Source: Isoperla grammatica
Lineage: Eukaryota > Arthropoda > Insecta > Plecoptera > Perlodidae
Direction of reading: 5' to 3'
Assembly (NCBI GenBank): GCA_945910005.1
Contig: OX246745.1
Coordinates: forward strand, 11,216,436 to 11,280,435
Length of the DNA stretch: 64,000 nt
The notes beneath the pieces were generated by a model, which had not been told where the DNA came from, did no database searches, and saw nothing but the letters and a program-made list of their open reading frames with translations. Position 1 is the first letter of the stretch; every line of letters begins with the position of its first letter. The position numbers and the translations under genes were made by a program. Positions 14,101-27,615 of the stretch are shown here, piece after piece.

Positions 14101-17100
14101 TTAAGGAAAAAGTGGAACTGCGCAAACAAGTCTTCAGAGCCTAAGCGCCGGGGGTCTGGGGGGCGCGGCCCCCCAGGTTAGCCCCGCAGGGAATTTTTTT
14201 GTTATACCTTTTTTCAAGAACGTTTTTAAATCGCTTGAGATGGTTTTCAATACATTTTATTGGGGGGTCTGGGGGGCGCGGCCCCCCAGGTTAGCCCCGC
14301 AGGGGATATTTTTTATACCTTTTTTCAAGAACGTGTTTAAATGGTTTGAGATGGTCTTCAATACATTTTATTAGATTTACTCCCGCGATTCACAAAGCGC
14401 TTACCTCCTCAGGAAACATCCAAAGTGAAATAGCCGTTAAGAAATTGAAGAATATACTTGTAGATTTAGTATAAAGATTAAGGCCTATAAGATTAAAAAA
14501 AAAAATGAAGTATATTTTTTATTCTCAGTTGTTTTAAAGACGCATTCTTGACTTCGCAAATCACAAATTGCAGCTGCGCAAATGACTTTTGCAACTGCGC
14601 AAACAGTGTCCAGCTGCGCACTAAATTAGGCACTGCAAAAGCAGCTATTGACTGACATTTATTTTATGTGATTTGCTGCGCCCACCCTCTCATCAAACCA
14701 GGGTCAGGGGACAACTACAAGTTAACAAGGAAGCATAGAAAAGATGGGAGGCTATGTTAACTTAGTGATCAGGAATTTGGATGGAGAACGATGCTTAGTG
14801 CATACTGCTTACACAGTTGAGCTTACACTTACACTGATAATGTGGGATCTGTGTGGGATCCATGTAGGGTAGGGGATAACTGGGAAGTAGGGATGAGCAA
14901 ACACATTTAATAGCCCAAACGTTTAACCTGTTTCAAAATTCGCGTTTTAACGTTTAAACGTTTTCGACACCTCCCCTCCCGAGAAAATGACCGATGCAGT
15001 AAATGACCGTTAAAGTTCCAAAAGCTACGACAAAATTAAAATTCGTAGACAGCAACTTTACTAATAGTGGGCTGGCTAGTAGTAGGCCCCGTTTATATCA
15101 AGGGTGAGATTTCTCTTCTTCGACCCGACACCTCTGGCGCTTGGCACACTGTATCAAAAACGTTTACCCATGGTGAAGAAATTATAGATGTTTAAAGTCA
15201 CGTCCACATTTAAACGTCCCATCCCTACTGGGAAGTAGAAATGGCACTCTGGAGGGAAGAGGTGGGGGTAAGACTTAAGTTCAAGTAAAGGATTTGGAGT
15301 GGTAAGTTTGGAAGATATGAAGAATAGGACCCTCTAAATCTTCAATGACAACAATGCACAATACACGATGTATTTTACCAATCATCGAATATTGCTCCCC
15401 AATATGGGCAATGGCTGCAGACACAAATCTAAAAACCCTAGATCGAGTGGTCTCATTTTTTCTTGCAATAGTGAAGGATCGAGTGCCGGCTTTTAAACAT
15501 TGCACCAAACAGGAAATTATGCAATCTTTAAATATTGACAGCCTTACTTCTCGCAGAGTACGATCTGACATGGCTTTTCTGCATCGCATTGTTAACGGTC
15601 ATGTCAGGTCGGACATTCTTGTGTCGCTGTTTCCGCTCCGAATACCTTCTCGTACAACTCGTCTCACCAACCTATTCCACACTTCAACCTATTACCAAAA
15701 GATCGCTTTTCTACCGCCTACCTACTACATTTAATTCTTTTCCCCAATCTTCTTTGTATGACATATTTGCCAACAACTTAAAATCATTCCTTACCTCAAT
15801 TCGCCTTTATGTAAACCAGTAGTTAAAAGCAGAGGAAGCGCCGGCCATTGCGATTCTCACCTGTATGCATGTATTGGTTTTTTTTATAAAAAAAAATAAA
15901 AAAAATGTATAATGTTAAAATGTTACGTTTGAAGGTTTAATGTAAAATGGCTGTATAGCTGTATTTAAATCCTGAATAAATAAATAAATAAACAATAAAA
16001 ATTAGTTTTGAAATGTTATGTCAAGCTTCATTTTTCATTGTTGTGTACTGTTCCCATTGAAGATTAGGAGTGTTATGATTAACTCAGTAGGATCGATTTT
16101 AAAAATGGTCTATTCAGAACTCCGAACAAAACAATTCTTAAAATGAGTGTTTTGTAGTGATGAAATTTACAGTGAATATTGATTCACTCTGGGACTCACC
16201 AAGACAAGGATGGCAAACCAATGGCATGCCGCATGTGTGCCAGAAGTGGCACGCGAAAACTTTCTGGCGGCATGCAGAGATGTGTTTAACATATTGCATC
16301 AGGATGAAAATGACCACACTTCAAAGCCATTTTCCAGGCATTTAGAGAATTTTAGGTAGTAAAATTTATTTTGCCAAATGCTGCATTATGTGAAACGATC
16401 ACAACAATACAAACTGAAAAACTGGCCATTTGTTTCCTGCAAAACCTAATAATTATTGAAAAAGCTATAATAAAAATTTCGTTAGAATTTTACTGTGCTT
16501 TTTTGAAAATTTGGGACTTGGAAAGAGTAAATTCAATATTTTGTAAATAATGGCACTCCAGCTCAAAAAAGTTTGCCTTCCCTGCTCTATGAACATACAA
16601 GTATAATTGTTTCTTGCATTAGCTAACAACTTGAAATAAAAAACATTGCTTATTTGACTCACTTTTGATAAAAGATTGCATTTTTCAACACAAAATCTAC
16701 CTTCTTTTACATGTGCTCAATAGTTACATTATTTTTTTAGATTACTAATTTTTGGCCAAATGATTCTATTATTGATTATTTGGTTAAATACTGGAAATGT
16801 GGCAAAATTATTGATTGAAAAATGATAAAAATAGAAACTAAATGCTGTAACTAAGTGACTTCCCGACCGATTTTGCCACATAACTAGTAGCATTCAATCC
16901 ACATCAAAGCTTGTGGATGGTCTAAATTTCAACTTTATCGGACCCTCCATTCGACCGCTATTGCGAGACAAAAACAAACAAACAATACGAGGGCCATAAA
17001 AGTAGAATTGAGATGCTTGCTTAATCAGTAATTGTCAGGCAATACCATAAAAGTAAAACTGTAATGAATGGCTCACCCTTCAGTAGGTACATCTAACTCC

Positions 17101-20100
17101 GAAACTTGTGGAACATCCATCTTTGTGTAGGTGGTTTGGCGTTGCAGTTTCCTAGCTCCATCGCTGCTCCCAGGGGAACATGCCGGCCTCGGAATCCTAG
17201 ACTCGCGATCCTGGGAGCTGGACCGCTTTTCCTTCTCATCCTTGGCTTGACCGGTAGAGAACGCACTCGAAGGTCTGCACGTACACACGTATTTCGGTAA
17301 CGGAAGAGCATCTCCGACTCGGCGGTCCACCATTTTCATCTTTGAGGTGTTTGTACTAATGTTTCTCGTTGGCGAGAGCTCGCGAACTTCCGTCTGTGTG
17401 AACACGCTTTTGTTCGTCTTTTTGGGGAACTTTGGCTCGGCGAGAGATTGACGTACGTACTTCGTCATAGCGAGTGGCTTTGCGGGTATTGTACTAGCAG
17501 ATTCAATTTTATCGGGAGTTACCTCCGAGATGTATTTAGTCGTATTATCTGCATTGGACTTGGCGAAATCACCTCGCTGGTTATCTTCAATGCCAACCAA
17601 GCTCACATGTGTAGCCATAAAAGTTGGCCTATCAGTGCCGCGTTCATGACTTACTTCAGACTCTTTTTCTGCATTACGTTCTACTGAGGGCGGTACTTCC
17701 GACGGTTCGTCCTTTCCCACAGTTACTTTTGTTTGCACAAGCTTGTCTTCAGTTTTAGGTTTTTCCAAATTTGATTGGCATTTGACGCACCACAAGTTGT
17801 CATTAGCGCAGTTGATGCCAATGTCAATCAGGATGCTAGCAGGCTCTTTTTGCACCGATCCAGGAACACTTTCGATTTCTTCAACAACCTGCTTGGTCTG
17901 CACAGAGGCATCCTTTAGTTCGGGTTTAGTGACTTTTTTAGCAGAACTAGAGATATCGAATTTGAATGCATCAGTGCCAGTCGCTTGATCTCGTAACACA
18001 GGTTTTATTGGAACTTTTGTCGGTTCAATCGGGTTCGTTTGCATGGATACAGTTTTCAGTATTTTCTTAGGAGGTTTGTTGAGGCAAGTCTTACAGGGTA
18101 CATCTAGAGTACAGCTAGTACCTCTGTCATTCGTAAATTTAATTTGGGGTTTTTTTGTTGGTGGCGCTGGTTTTGGTGCGGTAACTGGAGGTGTTCGCGG
18201 CTCATCGAGTGTCTTTAAGGACACTTTCTTAACGTCAGGCTTTGCTTTAGACGGTAATGCTATGCTTTCGGGGGAAGAAGAGTTGCCAGATTCTATGATC
18301 AAACCAGCTTTGCTCATAATTTTTTTCAAAGTCCCTTCAAAAATGTCAATTTGTTCTTGTTTATGTGCAACCCTCGATCGCATAAGACTTCCTTCATATT
18401 GATTCATATAGCTGTCAAACGCTTCAACACTCAGCTTTATAGTGTATGAAAGCATGTCTTCGGGTAGGCCAACAGCATGAGTACCGTCTGATTGCGGTTG
18501 AGCAAATGGTAGCCTCTGCGTCTCAGTAACAACTGGTGGTTTTGTCTGGCCACGATGCATTGCATTCTTTTCTTGACTTACGTCGCTTTGGGTTGACACG
18601 TTTACTAAATGCCTGATGGTCTGCACTTGAACATCGCGCTTGGGCTTATCCCTGCGTAAGGTACCGGTACTGGTGGGGTAAAATTGCTCCTTTGGCTGAG
18701 CCACTTCTGATACGGAACGCGAACGTTGTCTCGTCGGACCATGTCGGTGCCTCCTTTCATGATGTTCCCCGCCATCATTTTCTGAATGGCAAAAATAAAA
18801 ACAAGCAATTTAATATAACTTACCATAAAAACCAATATAACAATATCCATAAACATAAAACAAACAAACATATAAACATATAAACATAATAAATAGGGAT
18901 GACATCGGGTAATAAAATTCGGAACCGGTTCCAGCTCTCATATTACCCGGGTACCCGGATCCTGAAAACGTATTTTTCGATGTGTAGGCTTGATTTGAAG
19001 GTCGTCGCTAGGCCTTGTGAAGGGCGCGGGGCGGAAAAAGAGGGACGAATGACGTGCACGCCGCCTGCTCGAATAGCCCCTTGACTTACGCCTGCAGTTA
19101 TCACGTCGAGTAAAAAAAAACATTTCGCAATTCACAACTGAAGCACGTATTAAAACATGCAATTTCCAGTAAAATAAATAGTAATAGAACAAGTGTTAGC
19201 CAGAATGTTCACCAGAATGTTAAACAATGAAAAACAGGAACGAATGCAAGTCTGTTCGCGTCTGTTCTGTTCCCTGTCTATGGATAGTGGGGGATGGGTC
19301 GGTGCCCGCCGTACCTGCTGGCTCCATCGAAATCAACCGCAACAATACTGGCGCGTAAATAAAGCCTAGAAACGGACTAAAAAATTACCCGGACCCGAAA
19401 AATGGCTCCGGGTAATACTTTGGAGCCGGGTACCCGGGTACCCGATGTCATCCCTAATAATAAACATAAAAATAAAAACAAGCAATTTATTTCCATATTA
19501 TATTTTCATGGCCACTACCAGTCAAATACTTTAAAATATTCTTTATCAGTTAGAATGTATAGCTCATTTGTCCTTGATTATTATTCCAGCACTATTTAAT
19601 TTCATATTAATAGTTTCAAGCAAAAATATTATTACTTTTAGTACACAAATGTACACTCAATTATAGCATTGTTTCGATTTACGTTTTCATGGCAATGTTT
19701 AAATAAAAAGAACGAAAGAGTTTGAAACGTCATCGCGATGTAAAACTAGTTTCAACCTTGGCAGCAAATGACAGACAATCGATGCCAACATTCCGTCTAA
19801 CCAATGTCAATCAGACGGTCTGAGCCTATCACAGGTTACCACCACTGGTGATAAACATGAAGGATCACAATCGCAGCATGTGGCCAGCGACTAACAATCT
19901 GAATTGTTTCGAGTAAAATACCGATTAAATCTTGAAAACAATCAATCAAATTAAATTATAAACAACAGGCCGACAGTAAATCAGTCCTAAGCTCGCCAAT
20001 GCAAAAACTACCTTAAAGGCCCAGTCCACTCTTGAAACATCACTTCATTAACTAACAGGTTGTAGATTTTCATAAAGACGAGAAAATGTTCCATAGAAAA

Positions 20101-23100
20101 CAACCCAGTGGTTCTGAAGATATTCGCGCGCCCACTTGGCGTCAAGTCCACCCGCCCGCATACCGACAGCCAGGTAGAGGTCTTCTACATTTACGTGCGC
20201 ATTACAAGTTAATTTATTGTTGTTCCATTGAGTGTTTTCAAGTTCTTGTGACAATAGTGAAGCGGTGTTGTTGATGAGTGAAGTAATGAGTGCAACAGTC
20301 AACGTGGTATTTCGATATTAATGTTAGTCCTTGCGAGACGTGATTTCCTTTGCTTCATATAAACAATGCTTTCATAAAGTAAAACGAAAGAACTTGTTAA
20401 GTCTAGACAAATACATATCAGCTCTATGCAATTAAGAGATGATGATTTTGAACTGTTCTCCATGTTTAAAGTTCAACTATTAAGGCTCAAAACATTACAA
20501 GAAGTTTCAGTTCTTCATTTGTTTGCCGAAACGTAGAAAATCTACATATCTACAGTAAATAACTACTCGGAGATTCAATTGAAGGGCTACGTGATTTTCA
20601 GCCATCTACTAGTACGAACACCCTTGTACAATCGAACATATCGAAGCATGGGAATAGTGACAACAGTAGCGTATTTCTAGACGTAACACATGTTGAGTCA
20701 TAACTCATTGTTTCTCTCCAACCTAAGTTCAGAGCAACATAGGAATGCAAACTTGTACAGCATTTTCATTCGTTAAATTTCAAACGTTTGTGTTAGTGTT
20801 ATCACAAGTAGTGTGGCTCAAACCGATGCGGCTGTGCCTCAACATCGCTCTGACAGTGAGTGTGAACCCAGGCAGGCCTCGATACCCTGACGCCAAGTGA
20901 CGTCACGCCTACTGGTAACGTGGACAAGTGAAAATGCGAATTACTCGTAAACCCCTCGATCGATTTCCAAAATTATTTTTTCTTTGGCTAAATAATTGTT
21001 CATTTAAGATAATATCTTGGGCGATTTCAAAACAAGACTGGGGTTTTAAGCAATGGTAAATTATGGTTAAATGTAGGTACATGTACCAGTAGACCTACTA
21101 CATTTACTTGTGAGCCTCTTAACTGTCTTGTCACAAAGAATACTTCTTGATAAGGATGGCACATTCCAAGTATAATAACTTTCTGGGACTTCAAAAAAAA
21201 TTTGTTATAAATAATTAAAGAAGGCAAATTACTTGCCCTCTCTGGAGAAAGGGTGTTTTAACAGTATAACATTTAGTCGTTATAATATAGAGTTACATTA
21301 TTATATCATTGTAGAGTATGTATATATCTGTATTCTGTAGCCTACCATGTTGATGTACGTGCTAAATTAAGTTAATTTCACACTTAATCTATGACTGTAT
21401 AGTTTAATCTATTATTGTCCTACAGTAAAATTTCTTTATAATGGACTATTGGGGGCCACATTATTATTTTGTTATAAAGAACATTTCTTTATAAAGATGG
21501 TAGGTACCTTACATGCAGTGGTGTAACGCAAATTGCCCGGGCCCCCCCCGCAAGAATGGTTTCGGGCCCCCTATATGTGGTTACTTTAATAGCTAAACCA
21601 ATTACATAGCGAAATAAACTTTTATTCAAGCTTTAATACCCCCACTGTACACGCTATTGTCTTGAGACATGCTGCAGTACTGCTCCTCAAATAGATATTT
21701 TTTTTATTATTATTTCAAAATCTGAAAATTACTTTTCAGTATTTTGCTGTGACCAGAACAGTAAAAAATAGCATAAGGGCCAGTGGCGTATCGAAAAATT
21801 CACAGTGGGGGGGGGGGGGGGCTCTTGAACATCCTAAGCATGTGGGGGGTCTGGGGCAAAAGTCCCAGCCGGCGGAGGTCAATTCGCCGAAGGCGAATTT
21901 TTTTCTTCATATATCACGTATAACACACCTGTAAACACGTTTCAGAATCGGACAATGATACAATATTTAATCCCCCGTCCGGGCCCGTGGTAGTATTTGG
22001 CCTACGAAATAAGAACGTTGAATATTTTCAGGATTCAATATAGTTTCTTATAGGCAGTGCCGATCGTAAGACGAGAGAAAAGAGGAACCTCCTGACCCCT
22101 TCCACCCGTAAGCATTTTAAAATATATTCCTTCAAAAGTGTCCCATTTTCCAACTTCATCCCTAGTATGGCCCAGTAGAAGAATAAGTCCATATTGACAG
22201 CATTTGATATTTGATGACGAAAAAACAAGATCTGTACGTCTGGCGAGCCGGGCCCCCCTGCACACCAGGCCCCCCCGCTTCGCGGGGGCAGCGGGGGTCT
22301 CCTTTACGCCACTGCTTACATGCATAGGAACCTTTTGGGCCTCAAAAGCAGTAAATTATGATTAAAACTAAAAATGCCAAAGTGTTTTTAAATACAAGAA
22401 TATTATTAATACGTAGTTAATTTCAAAGTTTTTTGTATGATTTCTTGTGTGGGCTTACCTAACAAAAACATCAGTGAAAGATTGGAAAACAATCATTGTT
22501 TAAGCTAACTAATAATTTGTTTTACCTGTTTTATCCCAGGGATAACGGACGGCAGTCTCGGGATGAGCAGCGTGTTTATCCTTGCGCCTCGCCCCGGTCT
22601 CGATATACTGGGTTGTTGGATGCACAACCTTTGGTTTCATTATAAGAAACTGTTCCACCCTAGGAGCTCCTTTTTCTGGTATATCCTTTGTGGACAGCAG
22701 GGGAGTCGACACACTTTCTTTCGTATGATCCGACTTTTTTCCCTTTGATTTATTTCCCATCGCTTGTATGGACTGAGAAGCCATTCGGCTCGACTCGTTG
22801 TCGTGACGTTGAGAATCGGGATGTATGTTATATGCGGATAATTGGGTACGAACTGCAGTCTCGAACTGCGTGTCGGATGTTCTCTCGGACGCTGACATTA
22901 TTTCCATTTGCCGATTTAGAAGCCATATATCGGCCGGCAACAGCTCGCTTGAATCGCCAGAATACTTGGGTTTCTCCTTCAAGAGAGGAAGTTTATCGCC
23001 GACGTATCTCGGCTTGCGACCTCCGGTCTCGTCTCGGGTATCCCGCCTGGACTTGCGTTGCTGACTCTTTGCCGTCTGCGGGGGACTGTCTTGGGACGTC

Positions 23101-26100
23101 GACGTCGACATGTCTTCGAGCTGTGATGTGTCAACGTCCCCAACCAGCTTATGCATTTCTAGTTTGTTTTCTTGCAAAAGAAGAGCCATTTTACGCTTTT
23201 CCTCTTTGGCAACCGCAAGGTGAACCTGCAAAATAAAATTTAAATTTATATCTGATGAACAAATAATTTATGAAGGAAGTTAAGGCACTTTCAAGCTTTC
23301 GTACCATTTTGACCAGGGGTTGAATACTAGTTGCAGTGATCGAGCTGTTGCCGGCCGATATCAAAAACAATTCCAGATATCAAAAACAATATTTAAATCA
23401 ATTAAACCTTCCATCTCAAAATTGAATATTGTGGGTCTGCTGGGTATATCATTGCTCCCCCAGCAATGTGTGGAATGTAACGCTATAGTACAATATCAAT
23501 TTTACAATTACTCAAGAATAGGACATCTTTTCACGAAAATGTCAAAATAATTATTAAAACTTATTTCAATACAGTATAAAGTTGCACACATATTTTCACT
23601 TGGCTGAATTGTTATGCAATAAGTAGGCCTATCCCCAATCGGGCTTGTGACATAACATCTTTGCTGCTTTGCCTGAGCACAATTTTATTACCCTAGTGTG
23701 TGAGTGGTTGACCATTAATTTTGACCATAGTATCAAAGTCACAGTAATCATAGAAATGTTATTAATGTTTCCGTTTTTTTTTAATGTTGCTACAAAATGC
23801 CGTACAAGTTGGCCTAGGATAGAAAGCTAGGTAGTTGAGCTATCTAGGCCTATATCTAGGCTATAGGGACCAAGGCCTTGGCCTAGGTGTAATTTTATCA
23901 ATTGGTCTCAAAAAGACTAGGCCTAGGCCTAGGCTTAGGCCACTGCTAAGCCTAGGCCTAGGCTCTATAAGAGAAAGACCCTAACTGGTGATTAGGTAAC
24001 TTACTTTATGAATGCTGCGTTTTCTTTCACGTCTTTTCCTAGCCCGACTTTTAGAAGAAATGACGACTTCCTTGGAAGGGATTGGCGCTGACGTTTTTGT
24101 GTCATCTTCCGATAATTTTTCATTCTTTTTTAAGGTGTCCAGAAGGCACTTAGACTCAACGTTTGCTACACCGCATCCCATACAATCTTTTATTTTATTC
24201 ATAAAAGAACTCATGTTGACTAGGGCTACCGCATGTACCTTTCCAATAAATTCACTAACAGAAAATAAGTCACGTTACCAAAACGTTTTCTTCAAGCACG
24301 CGAGTATGCCAGGCCTAGGCCTAGGCTAGGCTAGGGCTAGCTAGGCTAGGGCCTACGCCAACAAAAACTGTTTAGTGGTACTTAAATTCTAAAATGTCAC
24401 ACACCAGTACTCAGATATATAAAAGTATATAGGCCTACTTTTCCCAAAAGCTATTTAGTTCATCACCCGCACTATCTATTCCGTTATAGATTGAATATTT
24501 TCACTATCACTGGGCTTGAAATCCACAACTAACACAAAACTGAGAAGTGAGTGTGACGCCGATGCTTTGGCGCTATTTCCGTTTATATGTGACGTAATCA
24601 CGTGGCCGGGAGCGATGCTCTTATTGGCTAGTGAGTGAGGACGCGAATTACATCGAAGCTTTAAAGGGTGAAATAAACTCAAACTTGATGTAGAAGATTA
24701 TTATTTTTTATTTATGTATTTTTATTATTATCATTAGAATTATTAAGATAAAATTGTAGGAAAGTCGAGTCTACCGTTTACGAGACTTGGTGCTATTAAC
24801 CAATGAGCTACGAGCATCTTCGTTAGCATCTTCGTTAGCCTCGAATCAGACGTTGGCGTCCTTGCTTTGAAAACTAGCATTTCCGGTTCATCACCACAGT
24901 CTGCCGAATTTAAAATACAAAATATGCAAGGTCTGCTTGATCTCCACCTAGCAAAGGCTCGTCGAACTCGCAAGTTAGGTTGTCGCAGTCCGATAACAAT
25001 GTTAAAAATCACGTTATACAAATGGGGGAAACGTTAAAGAAAACAAATAAAGTGATCTGTCAAAATAAATTATGGCCTTAAAAGACATAATCACATTTTT
25101 ATTTCATGACTGTTATAAGAATTGCAGTCCATCAAAATGTTTCATTTACGTGTTTGAAGTATTAGTTTACATGCTCTACAGCGCGTATTTATTTATAAAA
25201 GCTGTTTTTGTAGTGGGCCACAAAATGGCGATTTTGGTTCTCTTGCGAAGACCTAACTTGGGAGTTCGACGAGCCTCCACTAGGCAGAGATCAAGTAAGC
25301 CTTGAAAGTACGTACAAAATGCAGAGTAGATCTACAGTGCGAGTGTTTGATAGTGGATTCTATTCTCTATCGGAACGCTCTGCCGAGAGACGCACTCGTT
25401 GTGTTTGGTCATTGGGTTTGAAGGTTTGGTGTTGCCATTGATTAAATGGTTATTTAGGGTTATCTAATCAATGGTATTACCAAAGATTATTGAGGGTGGT
25501 ATTGCGATCTTGGGTATTGCGAAGCGTTTGGCGCGGAGGCTGCTCCAAACGTGGTGAAAAAAGAAAATCGAGCGGACAGCAGCTGCCTGGCACACCCGCG
25601 AAATTCAAACACGAAATTGATTTTAAAGTTCATTTCACGGTTTTCGTCCTATTATGGGATGAAATGCATACAATTCAATGCATGCATGCAATTAAAGTTA
25701 TTTACAACGAAAACAATTGCAGCGCTAATAAATAATGATATTAAATTGCTGTGACATGTTCGTTTTCATCGCTTTTGAATAATACAATGCGCTGCCGCCT
25801 AAAATACGATCTACAATATTTAATAAAAGTCGCTTTCCGAGCGCTGTATGTCGAGCGGACGCCATTCGCTCTGTGGACCTCATTACCAAACCTTAGTACC
25901 AAACACGTCGCGTGAGAGCAAAGCCCCGACCACAATTGTCGGTATCGGGATGGTAATCGCAATTCGGAAATCGTGAAAAAGTTAAGTTGCATCCTTCTCA
26001 TGGGCTGTTCACAATAAAGTCGTAATATCGTAATGGTTTAGTATGAGAAAATGTACGATTGTGATCCCGTACGCATGAATACGCAACTGGTTCTGGGTAG

Positions 26101-27571
26101 CCTCACCAACGACTGACGACTGCTCATGGTTCAAACTTCAAACCCCTGCTGTCCGCATCCCACGGTTAGCATCAAAGTCCTCACTGTTGCAAGAAGCCTT
26201 GGTTTTCAGTCAAACAAACAGAGGACTGTTCCCAGTTAACTCTTACTTCCACTAAATAAATAAATATTAAATTGTATTTCCAGCTAGGAGAACTGACCCT
26301 CAGTGGTGGACATTATACAATTTATTATGGGCATCGTTTCTATGACGGCTCCAATATTACCGTTAACATGAATAGTAGTAGCATGTTGCAGAAATCCAGT
26401 CCCCAGCTAGAATCGGGTATCGAATCCCGCATCTTTTGGACTGGAAGCAGCCAAGCGTTCTTCGAAGCTGAGTTGTGGTCACCCCTCGAGTTTACAGAAA
26501 TCAAGGGAGGTTTAGGGAAAGCACCCCCAAAGCGTCGAGCTTCAGTACTGTTTCAGATACCTTCATTGCCCGCGAGCATTTAACGGGTTTTAGACATTCA
26601 ATATACCCATTTATTTACAGAAAACTGGCCCATTATTGACACACTATAAAAGCCATTCGCTATTTACATCACACAATTATCTTCTACAAAATAGAGGAAG
26701 AAATTCGTTCATCCTTGATGTATTATTGCAAGAGAACCGTAAAATAGAGAATTTACAATTTTCTTACATCCTAAAAGTGTTTTTTTTTTTACTGTTAGAA
26801 TTAATAGTCTCGTGATAAGAGCAACGAATAATCTGGATATTTAGACTGTCTTTGTTGTGATGTCCTGTGCGGGACACAGACAGCCCCTCCCCCCCTCCCC
26901 CACCCCACTCTGCTCAAGGTTGAACGTTGTCTTACCTGCAATACGGGGATGAGTTTGACCTGCTCTTCCAAACCCCGCATTCGCTCCAAACTAAGGGCCA
27001 TTTGCTGGCGTATGTTCTGTGGAAAAGAAATGGGAATCACAATACAATATGTCAGACAAGAAAATATAAGAGAATAAAAGTTGCGTTTGGCAAAAAAAAA
27101 AAAAAAAAAGTATCTACACTTGTTACTTTTAAAAAAATGTGTTGATCTCATCCAATGCACGCTACAAAAAATTGCCCTTTCCATCGTTATTATGATTATT
27201 AAAATCGGCAAAAAATTATATTTTTATTTGAAACAATACATTTTTAACAACTACGTGTTCAATAAGTATTATTTCCAACAAACAACGTTTTCTACCAATT
27301 TGGGAGTAAATGTGCAATGGTGCAAAAGTGGATGATTTTTTAGACAGAGAAATATATATTATGGTACGTAAGATAAAATGTAAAAAAAACTACCCCACTG
27401 AGAATCGAACCCATGTCTCCCACTTGCACACTGGGTTCGATTCCCAGCGGTATTGTTGTTTTACATTCTTTCTTATGTCCCATGATAACAACCTCATAGC
27501 GGTGAACTACAACAAACCATTTCATATACATACATTTATCTAAACGAACAAAAATATAACGAAGGTTTTGA

Positions 27572-27615
<44 letters not shown>

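Larger units (their letters stand above)
11459..17076 (-). other. KANK intron E-F, transposon-dense
   Basis: Three clear hAT-type elements (11793, 14090, 14888), one probable (16205) and a LINE tail (15330) in 5.6 kb, plus an AGGCCT block and a TA microsatellite. Confidence 0.8.

Noticed and set aside
22563..23236. Plus-strand ORFs opposite KANK exon D
   Set aside because: Antisense shadows of a conserved minus-strand exon; no family match.
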